In this document: in pieces, positions 7,430-15,410 of the stretch
How positions within the stretch are numbered: the first letter of the stretch is position 1
Layout of the letters: each line of letters opens with the position of its first letter
Origin: a virus
Strand: one strand, 5' to 3'
IMG/VR virus record: IMGVR_UViG_3300009470_000010
Location: 1-22,959 of that record
DNA: 22,959 nucleotides
Notes under the pieces: model-generated
Databases searched by the model: none
Seen by the model: only the letters and a program-made list of their open reading frames with translations
Told to the model about the DNA's origin: nothing
Position numbers and translations under genes: made by a program

Positions 7430-7917
7430 GCGTCAATCAGTTCGCGGAAGGGTCCGTCTACGGTGAATTGGATGGCAACAGACGACAGCTCGCCAGTAGA
7501 CACCTGCATCGAAGCGCTGGTGATGTATGCGTTGAAGGCGATGTCGTCTTTGATGTCAGCAAAGCCAGCGGTTTGACCGACGCGCAGAACAATGCCGACG
7601 CGGTCAGACTCGGTAACGCCAGCAGTGCTGGTCTTCATGATGCGGTTCAGAAACTGATCGAACTGCACGCCGGGTTCGGTGCTGGTCGTGCCTTCGCGGC
7701 GGTAATACAGCACGGTGGCGCTACCGGTCGAGCTGACGGCACCAGGGGTATAGCTCTTGACGGCTGTGTCAACGGTGGTGGTCTCAAGCAACTCGAGGCT
7801 GGTTTCCAGTGACCAGTCACGCAGCTTAAGTGCTTGCTCAGTGCTGCTAGGGCTAACGCCGCCGCTGCCGACAGAGGTCAAAAACAGCGCGCCAGTGCGC
7901 CCGGTAAAGAAGGCCAT
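7426..7917 (-). CDS. Tail-tube-like protein A (163 aa), compact
   Basis: The protein begins MAFFTGRTGALFLTSVGSGG. Its core, LRDWSLETSLELLETTTVDT (Trp at residue 35) followed by YTPGAVSSTGSATVLYY, parallels QSWSFEISRAEIDVTTIGQT and the GSGTATVYV stretch of the major tail protein in this same window. The C-terminal part (AFNAYITSASMQVSTGELSS, then VAIQFTVDGPF) matches the final strands of that fold. At 163 residues it is about the size of a minimal tail-tube domain with no insertion. It follows the J-like gene after a 26-base gap holding a TAGACTG motif and overlaps protein B by four bases. The probable role is an extra ring or hub at the tail tip; it could also be an alternative tube subunit. 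Confidence 0.75.
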   Translation of the reverse strand: MAFFTGRTGALFLTSVGSGGVSPSSTEQALKLRDWSLETSLELLETTTVDTAVKSYTPGAVSSTGSATVLYYRREGTTSTEPGVQFDQFLNRIMKTSTAGVTESDRVGIVLRVGQTAGFADIKDDIAFNAYITSASMQVSTGELSSVAIQFTVDGPFRELIDA

Positions 7918-7939
7918 GGTAGGCGTAGCTTGATGGTGT

Positions 7940-7946
7940 CAGTCTA
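7940..7946 (-). promoter_or_regulatory. TAGACTG motif at stop/gap upstream of tube-like protein A
   Basis: TAGACTG begins with the TAG stop of the J-like gene and ends 22 bases before the ATG at 7917. No Shine-Dalgarno sequence is obvious in this short gap, which makes an independent signal plausible but unproven. Confidence 0.35.
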
Positions 7947-10900
7947 GCGCTGGATAGTAAACAGGTTGTCGCTGAAGTCTGCAATTAAGGAGTTGTCGGC
8001 CGCATCACACGGGAAGATGGTGCCGCGGACGGTGACTTCGCCCTCTTCGTCCATCTGGACTTCGTTGACCCGGTAGACACGGCGGGACTTGACCTTGGTG
8101 CCAAGGACATAGAGGTAACCTTCGCGGGAAGCGAGGCTTGCCGCGATACCGTCACTGACTGTGGCGGTGGTCTGGATGACGCCGCCACCGCTTTGATACA
8201 GCAGGAACGAGTAGCTGCCGTTGCGGACCACGTTGTCCACCGGGGCGTTCAGCTTGCCGCCGGGGCCGATGACGCCAGTCGTTATGCCGTCCCAGGTGTT
8301 GTGGCCGATGTCCACATAGATGTACGCGCCAGGGGAGATGGGGCTTGTGGTCGGGAAGGTCTTGAACTCGATGGCCGAACGGACGTAACGGCGCGTGTTG
8401 CACATCAGCTTGCCGAACAGGATGGCCTGCGCTTCGTTCGTGACGAAAGCTGAGGCATCAAAGGACTGCAGGATGGCATTGGCGGCGTTGGTGTCGCGGC
8501 GTTGCACCGTGATCGACCGGTTGACGGCAAAGGTGCCATTGCTGTCAAGGGCGCGGTAGATGACAGTGGCGATGATGTCCTGAACGTTCGAGTCGTAGTC
8601 CAGAAACTCTTCCTTGTAGCTGTCTTCAAGGATGTTGCCTTGGTTGAACAGGGCGCTGACTTGGATTTGCCGCTGGATCGCGCCAGTGGATGGGTTATAC
8701 GGGACGCTAGGGATCAGGGTTTCGCGGCCGCCGATGCGGGCAAACTCCAGCAAGCTGAAGGGTGCATTGGCTGCCCAGAAGCTGCGCCAGTTCTGGCGGT
8801 CAGCAATCAAGGCGTCCATGTACAGGCCGTTGGTGCGGCAGAAGCGCTTGCTGATTGCCAGTTGGCGGATGTCGATGCCGCTGATCTGGGCGTAGTTGCC
8901 AATGCCATCCAATGCATCGAGAACTGTGTCCAGGAAAATGTCAGGCGCAAAGCTAGTCGGACCATCCGGCGAACTCGGGTAGTAACGATAAGCTGCGCTT
9001 CCCCAGGGATTCCCAAATTCGTCGTTGCCGGATGTACGCAGGCGGCGGACTGGCTTGCCGCCGGTGACAAAGGCCGAGAACGAGCGCATGTCCTGCAGGC
9101 TTTTGCCGCTGAACACGTTGAAGCCGATCAGCGCTAGGCCGGAGTACAGGCGGGATGTGAAGGTTTGTGTCAGTTGCTCGCTAACGGCGGTGATGCCCAT
9201 CTCGGGGCCGCGCTCGAACGAGGTTTGTAATTGAGTATCGGCATCCAGACTGAACCAGTCCCACTCGTTGGTGCCGTTGGGTGAGTCGTTCAGTGGTGGC
9301 AAACCGCTGGGCTGGCTGTTTTGCGTGAAGCCGGTGAAGTACAGCGCCCGACCAGAGCCGAGGTCTAGGGTGCCCGCATTGCCTGAGTTCTGCAGGTAGA
9401 AGTACCGCACCAAGCCATTGGACTGGCGCATGAAGCTGTGTTTGGCAATCTCGGCCAGTGGATCGACAACGGGCTCCAACCGAAACTGCCAGTTCTGGGC
9501 GGTGGCGCCGCCGTTGAACTTGATATAGATGAAGTTGTCCTGCTCGGCTGCGCGGCGAATGGCAAAGATGCCGGGGGCTGTGCTCCATGCGCCACCGGCG
9601 ATGCGGTAATGCAGCAGGAACATCGACACGCGTTGCTGGGTGCCGTTGTCGCTGATGGCATAGCCGGCACGGCGTTCGCTGCCGTAGGTTTGCTGCCTGC
9701 CTGAGATGCGGCGATAGACCTGTGCCTTGAGGGCGATGTCAGCAATGTTGCAAGGCGAGACAGTCGTGTACGACGCCTCCTCAACGCGAGCAATTGCTTT
9801 TAGGTAAAACAGGTCGTCGCTGCCGACAGTTGCCAGTGATTGCGCGTTTGTGTATTGAATTAGTGCCGATTTTTCGGCTTCGGTTAAGTTGCGCTTGAAC
9901 GTATAGTATTGTGTAGTGATTCCATGAGGGGCAAAGCGCGAATAATTGCCAGTAGTCTGGCTAGCTAGGGTCCAGATCTGCCCAGAACGCAGCAAGTCCT
10001 CGGCTGTATTGACAGAAAACCGTTGCTCTGCTGGCAGGGATACGGCCGATTGGCCAAAGGCTCCTCCTTCGATCACGCTGCGTACATTATCCCTGCCATC
10101 TTCTTGCAGCAGGTTATTAACAATTTTCTGGCTATTGGTGTATTCAGGCTGGGATTTGTAATCTGCTGCTGTGTCTGAAACTTCGTCGTAGCCGTACGGC
10201 AGGGATGGAGCGCGGCCGGCTTCGATGCAGACCAGATCAACAAAAAATTCTCCTTCGTCGGTGGTCGTGCCAGTAATCCGATTGGTACGGAAACGAGCGG
10301 AGCCGAGTTTGAAAATGCCAGCGTCATCGAACACACTGGCCAGTGTGCGGCGTGTGTCCATGGAAGTACGCACCAGGTCATCGTCGAATGAGGTGCCGTC
10401 AGGAGGATTTGCGGTGGATGCGAAGCGGACTTGGAGGGTCTGATTTAGCGGGATTACGGAGAGGGCGCCGTTGTTCCAGGCTTGGGAGTTAGCCGTGATT
10501 CCAATATCGGTGCTGCCTTTGTCGCCGGCTTCATTGCGTAGGTATGTTTTGACGTTGATTGGAACAGGACTGTAACCGCCGAGAATGTTCGAGCTGCTTG
10601 GGGAATAAGCCTGGCTGAAGCCGTCCACGCGAACATTATTGACGGCAGGCTGCAGCCGATAAGGGTTATCGTTCGTGCCGCCATATTTGGTTGGGTCCGT
10701 GTCGCCGGAAGCGTTTAGCTCATCGGCCCAGCGCAGGACGCCAGTGGCGTTGTCATTGAAGTAGATCCACTTGTTCTGGGCGATCAGGTCAGTGATGACC
10801 GTTTGACCGAAGGCAGATTTAAGCGGGTCGATCCGGGTGATGGCGCCACCAGCAAGCAACAGCAGCATTTGCAAGAACTGGTTGCTGCCATAGCTACGGA

Positions 10901-11306
10901 CAGCGCTCCACAGCAGGGCACCAGCAACACGGACGCCGCCGTTAGGGTTGCCGCTGCTGGACCGGTCGGTGTAAACCAGCGAAACGGTGTCGCCGTACTT
11001 GCCGAGTTCTTGGACGCTGTTGAAGCCGAATCGCGGCGAAAACCGCTGCTCACGAGTCTGGCGTTCACCGCCGGCTGTAATTGATGGAATCTCTGGACGT
11101 GGGGTTAGCAGTACAGAGACGACCTGAAAAATAATGCCAATAATAGCAAGGACGATGGAGACAGGGACGTTACGGACATCAAAAATCGTGCCCTCTTTGG
11201 GGTCGGTATAGCTTTGCTGGATCGCCAAGAAGTCGAGATATTCTTCTTTGGTGATGCCGAGGGTGGCGATGAGGTCGTGCTCGTAGGGCAGCAGCTTGCG
11301 GGTCAT
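7944..11306 (-). CDS. J-like tail tip attachment / host-specificity protein
   Basis: At 1120 residues, this is the central tip protein that in lambda-like phages forms the tail-tip hub and contacts the host. A hydrophobic stretch lies at residues 47-68 (VSIVLAIIGIIFQVVSVLLT), followed by PRPEIPSI. The next part (FGFNSVQELGKYGDTVSLVY) resembles the N-terminal hub domains of this group. The C-terminal region has the KSRRVYRVNEVQMDEEGEV pattern typical of the end of J-type tip domains. The gene follows the NlpC/P60-like K protein with a four-base ATGA overlap, as expected for the K-(I)-J order. No separate I gene is present. Codon use is AT-richer around 9800-10160. The family call is by length, position and motif; receptor specificity is unknown. 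Confidence 0.85.
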   Translation of the reverse strand: MTRKLLPYEHDLIATLGITKEEYLDFLAIQQSYTDPKEGTIFDVRNVPVSIVLAIIGIIFQVVSVLLTPRPEIPSITAGGERQTREQRFSPRFGFNSVQELGKYGDTVSLVYTDRSSSGNPNGGVRVAGALLWSAVRSYGSNQFLQMLLLLAGGAITRIDPLKSAFGQTVITDLIAQNKWIYFNDNATGVLRWADELNASGDTDPTKYGGTNDNPYRLQPAVNNVRVDGFSQAYSPSSSNILGGYSPVPINVKTYLRNEAGDKGSTDIGITANSQAWNNGALSVIPLNQTLQVRFASTANPPDGTSFDDDLVRTSMDTRRTLASVFDDAGIFKLGSARFRTNRITGTTTDEGEFFVDLVCIEAGRAPSLPYGYDEVSDTAADYKSQPEYTNSQKIVNNLLQEDGRDNVRSVIEGGAFGQSAVSLPAEQRFSVNTAEDLLRSGQIWTLASQTTGNYSRFAPHGITTQYYTFKRNLTEAEKSALIQYTNAQSLATVGSDDLFYLKAIARVEEASYTTVSPCNIADIALKAQVYRRISGRQQTYGSERRAGYAISDNGTQQRVSMFLLHYRIAGGAWSTAPGIFAIRRAAEQDNFIYIKFNGGATAQNWQFRLEPVVDPLAEIAKHSFMRQSNGLVRYFYLQNSGNAGTLDLGSGRALYFTGFTQNSQPSGLPPLNDSPNGTNEWDWFSLDADTQLQTSFERGPEMGITAVSEQLTQTFTSRLYSGLALIGFNVFSGKSLQDMRSFSAFVTGGKPVRRLRTSGNDEFGNPWGSAAYRYYPSSPDGPTSFAPDIFLDTVLDALDGIGNYAQISGIDIRQLAISKRFCRTNGLYMDALIADRQNWRSFWAANAPFSLLEFARIGGRETLIPSVPYNPSTGAIQRQIQVSALFNQGNILEDSYKEEFLDYDSNVQDIIATVIYRALDSNGTFAVNRSITVQRRDTNAANAILQSFDASAFVTNEAQAILFGKLMCNTRRYVRSAIEFKTFPTTSPISPGAYIYVDIGHNTWDGITTGVIGPGGKLNAPVDNVVRNGSYSFLLYQSGGGVIQTTATVSDGIAASLASREGYLYVLGTKVKSRRVYRVNEVQMDEEGEVTVRGTIFPCDAADNSLIADFSDNLFTIQR

Positions 11307-11692
11307 CGCTCCATCCAGAAGAATTGGCCGGTGCCTTCTGGCAATTGGGCCCTTACTACATTATGAGACGGACCAATGAAAACAGTGGTGCCGTCCCCCA
11401 TGTAGGTGCCAAGTGCCGCGCCAACGTTAGACGGCAGCAGAGCCACTGCTGCTGGCTTGGGGATGGCTAGGCGGATGCCGTTTTCTAAAAGCCAACGGGC
11501 CATGCGGACTCGCGGAAAGGTATCGTCGTCGAACTCGTTATAGACCCAGGCAAATGCTGGCGTGTAGTCCGCAAAGCCAAAACGGCGGTGGATCTCACAG
11601 GCCAGTTGGAAGCAGTCCGTTAGCCCAGTGCCGTCGTCTGGCCGATAGCCCCAGCCGTAGGTCAACCCGATCAGGTCATTGACGTTGATCAC
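11303..11692 (-). CDS. NlpC/P60-like tail tip protein (lambda K-like)
   Basis: This 129-residue protein starts at a GTG (11692) that overlaps the previous TGA (GTGA). LTDCFQLACEIHRRFGF places a Cys at residue 27 in the usual D-C-x-x-L context of NlpC/P60 peptidases, where the Cys is the nucleophile used to cut peptidoglycan stem peptides. GAALGTYMGDGTTVFIG corresponds to the usual HvGiYlGDG..lH region, but an Ala stands where the catalytic His is expected. The only nearby His is His110 in PSHNVV. The fold is probably conserved while activity is doubtful. It lies between the L-like and J-like genes, matching lambda order M-L-K-J. The role is tail-tip assembly, with possible cell-wall cutting if the alternative His can serve. 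Confidence 0.75.
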   Translation of the reverse strand: MINVNDLIGLTYGWGYRPDDGTGLTDCFQLACEIHRRFGFADYTPAFAWVYNEFDDDTFPRVRMARWLLENGIRLAIPKPAAVALLPSNVGAALGTYMGDGTTVFIGPSHNVVRAQLPEGTGQFFWMER

Positions 11693-12153
11693 TGCAGAAC
11701 CAGTTGCGCGTCGAGTGGTAGCGGGCCGACCAGCTCACGGGTCAGGGTGCGGTTGGGGAAGTTGCTGGTGACGCTGTCGATGGCAGAACGGAACCGGAGT
11801 TCCAGCGTGGTGTCGCTGATGCTGCTGCCGACACCGACGTAGTACTCGACCTGCACGTTGTTGGTGTAGCTGCCGTCAGCGGTTAGCCAGACGGTGGTCA
11901 GCTCCAGCGTGCTCAAGCGGTTGCCGTCGCCGGCATAGAGCATGGCAACGGAGATGTCGAGATTGGGAAACAGGATTTGAAGGATGTTGTTCTCGCCGTT
12001 GAGGCTGGCGATAGCACCCTCGGCACGGAATGGCGCGAAGCTGTAGGTGCGGCCGCCGTAGACCTTGTTTTGGTTGGCGAAGTAGTTCTGAAACAAATGG
12101 CGGTTGCCGTTGCTGGTGGTCAGATTGAAGAACTGACAGATGCGGATGTCCAT
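11689..12153 (-). CDS. Minor tail protein, L-like by position
   Basis: This 154-residue beta-rich protein begins MDIRICQFFNLTTSNGNRHL and ends with SNFPNRTLTRELVGPLPLDA. The ending resembles the FP.RtlTrdlvG.lPl pattern of small tip proteins lying between the M- and K-like genes (DUF1833-type or lambda L-type). Unlike lambda L it has only one cysteine, so it cannot hold an iron-sulfur cluster of that type by itself. It overlaps both neighbours (TGATG with the upstream gene, GTGA with K), which implies coupled translation. The probable role is joining the tube end to the tip hub. The family name is tentative. Confidence 0.6.
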   Translation of the reverse strand: MDIRICQFFNLTTSNGNRHLFQNYFANQNKVYGGRTYSFAPFRAEGAIASLNGENNILQILFPNLDISVAMLYAGDGNRLSTLELTTVWLTADGSYTNNVQVEYYVGVGSSISDTTLELRFRSAIDSVTSNFPNRTLTRELVGPLPLDAQLVLQ

Positions 12154-12557
12154 CAGTCGTCAAGGCGTGGGTTGCGGATCTCGCCAACCAGGCTGACGCG
12201 GACGTTATTGAGGCCAGGTCGAATACTCTGCACCTCTGGTGGGTTGGCGTATTCCCAGCGCAGGCCGTCGATGCTGGCATTGGCACGAGTCGCCAGTGTG
12301 CTGGACATACCAGCAGTGACATTGCTGCTCAGGTTGAAGCGGCGATTGGCTGCGGTCTGGTTGCGGTAGTGATCCAGCAGAGCGACGACTGTTGCGTCTG
12401 AGATGCTGTCGAACTCAAGGTCAAGCTGGGCGCCGTACGGCGAATTGCCGTATGTCCGCTTGACGACTGCACCACTGAGGGCACGGTACGCCTTTTGTGG
12501 GTACACGCCGGGGCGGAAGCTGCGGCCGGTTGGTGTGATCGCGGGGAACGTGGCCAT
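12153..12557 (-). CDS. Minor tail protein, M-like / distal tail protein
   Basis: This 134-residue protein directly follows the tape measure, sharing a TGATG junction. It begins MATFPAITPTGRSFRPGVYP and contains GNSPYGAQLDLEFDSISD and LLDHYRNQTAANRRFNL. These match the pattern of small phage tail proteins that start FP...PSgR.f.pG.yp and contain a strand-helix core folding over the tube end. In lambda-like gene order this is the M position; the equivalent in other siphophages is the distal tail protein. No enzyme motif is present. Confidence in a tail-tip role is high; confidence in the exact family is moderate. Confidence 0.65.
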   Translation of the reverse strand: MATFPAITPTGRSFRPGVYPQKAYRALSGAVVKRTYGNSPYGAQLDLEFDSISDATVVALLDHYRNQTAANRRFNLSSNVTAGMSSTLATRANASIDGLRWEYANPPEVQSIRPGLNNVRVSLVGEIRNPRLDD

Positions 12558-14887
12558 CAGCGGATACCGATGCGGCTACGGGTTTGCGGGGATTGCTTGA
12601 TGCGATCCAGGGTCATGGTCATGCCGCGATTGGCGCCGTCGCGGGTGGCTTGGCGGCGGGTTTCGGTCATGGCCGCCTCCAGTTGATCTCTACTGACGTA
12701 CTCTACGCCGCCGATGCTGGTTGTCTGGAAGCTCATGTTGAGCACCGGCGACCCACCGCTGCCTGGTGCAGCGCCCATTGCATCGCGCAAGCCAGAGTTA
12801 GACACCACACTGCCGCTGGCGCCTGGCACGAATAGTTCGGGACCGTGCTCACCGACGACGTAAGGCGAACCAGCAGAGACGGGACCGCCGTTGGCGCGGC
12901 CTGGCATTAAATTCAATCCAGGAGTAAAGCCGCTTAATCCAGTTGCTGGGCCACCGCTGAATGCACTGCTGAAATTAGGCGCACCACCGGAGCCAAAAAT
13001 GCTACCACCGCCAATGCCCAATGCTTTGAGGATGGTGCCAAGGATGACCATAGTCACCTGTTGAGCGATGATTTGGGCGGCCATGTTGACGAAGTTTTCG
13101 CCGATGCTGTTCATCATTTTGGCCAAGGCTTCTTGAGCGCTCGACGAGCCGTTGATGATGTCTTGGAATGCATCACCAAATGCGGCGCCTATCATGTCGG
13201 CAGAAGCTACGGCAACATTTTCAAGATTGGTCACGTCTGCAATGCTATTTCTCAATTCCTCAAGTCGCGCTTGGGCAGGGCTTTTAATGTCAGCCGCAGC
13301 AATAGCTTTTTGTCTGTATTGCTCAATTTCTGCATCGCCAATTAGCAAACCCTGCTTGCGCAAATCTAAAATTTCAAATTCGATTTGACGCAATTTTTTG
13401 GCGGCTTCATCCCTTAAACCATTGAGTTCAATTTCGCGCTCAAAATCAGTTATTAGTTCTTGGTAACGTTCTTGGCGTTCTTCCTCATTTTTTGACAGCT
13501 CAAGCGCTGTACCGAGACGAATGCGTTCGGCTTCGGCAGTTGCATTTGCCAATGCTGCATCACGCTGCGATTGCGTTTCCGCCCTAGCTAATTCATCTGC
13601 AAGTTGATAACGAAGCTGCAATAGCTTCTCTTCGCCTTGCAACCTAATGACAAGCTGCTGGTCTTGCTGAGCTTGCGCATTGGCAATTTGCTCGTCAAGG
13701 AATGTAAGCTGTTTGGTCAGCTCTGTTTGTCGCTGCAACCCTTGCACTTGCGCTTGAATTGCGGCGGCGCGATCAGCGGCCTTGTCGGCATCGGACTTGC
13801 CTTTTTTCTTTTTGCCGCCGCCAGTTTCGCCAAGCAGTGCTGGCGTGACACCGGCTGGGGCTGTTGGCACCATCGCCGCTGGCTTTACTTGACCGGTTTG
13901 AATGCCATAAGCTTCAATTAAATCACGTTCACGTTGCGCAGCGAGTTGTTGAAATTGGCGATTGCGTTCAAACGGATCACGTACGCGACGCAAATTAACA
14001 ATTTTTTCCGCTTCAGATTGCGCTTGATTGAGTATGCCTCTACGCTGTTCTTGACCAAGACCAAAGCTTCTAGCTCTTGCCCCAGTTGCGATTAACTGAT
14101 TGATTGTATTGATTGCAAATATGGCTTCATTTAGAACAGCTTTAATTGCTGGGGAAAGCGCTGAACCTATTCCTCTGGCCAGGCTTTCAATGCCATCCTG
14201 CAAAGTTGATAATCGTCCGTTCAACGTATCACTCTGCGCAATAGCGCCATTGGCGTATTTGCCGCCAGCGCTGGTTAAACGCTGAATCGCTACTTCAACA
14301 GCCTTGGCACCGATGCGGCCTTTTTCCAGCGCTTTCTGGAATTCATCTCCAGACAGGCCGTACATTTTGCGCAGCTCTGCCTGCAGTGCAACGCCACGCT
14401 CTTGGAACTGCAGCAGCTCTTCGCCTTGCAACCTGCCTTTGGCCTGCACTTGGCCGTAGGCAGTGACCAAGCCTTGCAGCTCGGCACCGGTGGCACCGCT
14501 TACGTCGGCCAGCCGCTTGGTGGTCTCTACGACGTTGTTCGCCTCAACGCCAAATGCCTGCAGTCGTTTTGCTGCATCAACAAGTTCTGTGCTTGTAAAC
14601 GGTGTTACCGCACCCAACTGCTGCAGTTCCTGAATAATCTGCTTTGCTTTTTCTGCGCTGCCCGTCAGCACTTGGAGGCTGCGGGTTTGGCTTTCTAGTT
14701 CTGCCGTTTTGGCAAATATAAATTTAACCGCTTGAATGCCAGCAAATGCAGCAGCTAGCTTTCCAACAGCAGCACCCAGGCCGTCAAATGCCCGTTGCGT
14801 TGCGCCAGCCTGTGACTGCACGTCACGCAACTTGCTGACGGCCCCGCGGCTGTCAACGTTAATAGCAACGTTTGCTACGACAGACAC
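12557..14887 (-). CDS. Tape measure protein
   Basis: This 776-residue, mostly helical protein sets tail length and is extruded during infection. By the usual rule of about 0.15 nm per residue it predicts a tail near 115 nm. The N-terminal tape-measure domain has the VTPFTSTELVDAAKRLQAFG signature around residues 94-113. A basic, low-complexity KKKKGKSDADKA stretch lies near residue 355, followed by long charged coiled coil. A hydrophobic segment spans residues 601-625 (NMAAQIIAQQVTMVILGTIL). A glycine-rich C-terminus follows, with GEHGPELFVPG near 679-689. The start is GTG at 14887, three bases after the stop of the chaperone-downstream frame. The middle third (about 13200-14150) is visibly AT-richer than its ends. 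No peptidase domain is seen. Confidence 0.93.
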   Translation of the reverse strand: MSVVANVAINVDSRGAVSKLRDVQSQAGATQRAFDGLGAAVGKLAAAFAGIQAVKFIFAKTAELESQTRSLQVLTGSAEKAKQIIQELQQLGAVTPFTSTELVDAAKRLQAFGVEANNVVETTKRLADVSGATGAELQGLVTAYGQVQAKGRLQGEELLQFQERGVALQAELRKMYGLSGDEFQKALEKGRIGAKAVEVAIQRLTSAGGKYANGAIAQSDTLNGRLSTLQDGIESLARGIGSALSPAIKAVLNEAIFAINTINQLIATGARARSFGLGQEQRRGILNQAQSEAEKIVNLRRVRDPFERNRQFQQLAAQRERDLIEAYGIQTGQVKPAAMVPTAPAGVTPALLGETGGGKKKKGKSDADKAADRAAAIQAQVQGLQRQTELTKQLTFLDEQIANAQAQQDQQLVIRLQGEEKLLQLRYQLADELARAETQSQRDAALANATAEAERIRLGTALELSKNEEERQERYQELITDFEREIELNGLRDEAAKKLRQIEFEILDLRKQGLLIGDAEIEQYRQKAIAAADIKSPAQARLEELRNSIADVTNLENVAVASADMIGAAFGDAFQDIINGSSSAQEALAKMMNSIGENFVNMAAQIIAQQVTMVILGTILKALGIGGGSIFGSGGAPNFSSAFSGGPATGLSGFTPGLNLMPGRANGGPVSAGSPYVVGEHGPELFVPGASGSVVSNSGLRDAMGAAPGSGGSPVLNMSFQTTSIGGVEYVSRDQLEAAMTETRRQATRDGANRGMTMTLDRIKQSPQTRSRIGIR

Positions 14888-14890
14888 GGC

Positions 14891-15040
14891 CTACCTATGG
14901 CGTTGCTTCATTCTACGTTCTTGCTCTTCATTGAGCACATCAAAATAAGCTGACCACAGAAGCAGCTCTTCCATGGTCAGCTCTGCTTTTAAGCGCGTAA
15001 GGGTATAGCCCAGTTCTTTGGCCACACTCAGTTGCAGCAT
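14891..15040 (-). CDS. Second frame of tail assembly chaperone (GT-like extension, 49 aa as a stand-alone)
   Basis: The ATG at 15040 starts 7 bases after the stop of the chaperone gene and the frame ends at a TAG at 14891, three bases before the tape-measure GTG. The product is MLQLSVAKELGYTLTRLKAE, then LTMEELLLWSAYFDVLNEEQ, then a basic end. That matches the short C-terminal domains found between the chaperone and tape measure in siphophages, which are usually made only as frameshift fusions (lambda G/GT). The frame is open upstream to 15079 (KALKAELKRDNLL), overlapping the end of the chaperone gene. A fusion would need a +1 or -2 shift between 15048 and 15079. Independent initiation at the ATG, with GCGGGA upstream, is the alternative. 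The coding potential looks real either way. Confidence 0.7.
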   Translation of the reverse strand: MLQLSVAKELGYTLTRLKAELTMEELLLWSAYFDVLNEEQERRMKQRHR

Positions 15041-15047
15041 CAGCAGA

Positions 15048-15410
15048 TTATCCCGCTTTAGTTCTGCCTTTAACGCTTTTCATGTCCACCTCTTCGGTGT
15101 CCTCCGGGCTGGTAATAATCGCAAGCATCATGGCCTGCAGGTCACTATCCAGCACTTCGTTCTTCAGTTCAGCAATCTCGCCAGCTTGGAACAACCGCTG
15201 GCCTGCGTCGTCCGTTGCTTTGGTAATAAGCAGGTTCAACGCAAAGCCGTTGGCTTCATCACCGCCAGGCATCTTCTGCGCCCGCTCACGCTCGGCCATG
15301 GTTAATGGCGTCGCGTAAAACTCAAACACGCTGCCATCGTTAAGGGTAACAGTGCGCTTTGATGGCGTCAGGTTGGCTGCTTTTTTGAGGCGTGCAAGTG
15401 CGGTTGACAT
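15048..15410 (-). CDS. Tail assembly chaperone (G-like)
   Basis: This 120-residue acidic/helical protein lies between the major tail protein and the tape measure, the fixed position of the tail assembly chaperone. This protein coats the tape measure and recruits tube subunits. It contains TLNDGSVFEFYATPLTMAER, GFALNLLITKATDDAGQRLF and a C-terminal DLQAMMLAIITSPEDTEEVD, typical of this class. Its ATG overlaps the major tail protein's TAA (TAATG). The last codons (MKSVKGRTKAG) overlap an open +1 frame that continues as the GT-like extension. No lambda-type GGGAAAG slippery heptamer is visible. Confidence 0.82.
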   Translation of the reverse strand: MSTALARLKKAANLTPSKRTVTLNDGSVFEFYATPLTMAERERAQKMPGGDEANGFALNLLITKATDDAGQRLFQAGEIAELKNEVLDSDLQAMMLAIITSPEDTEEVDMKSVKGRTKAG

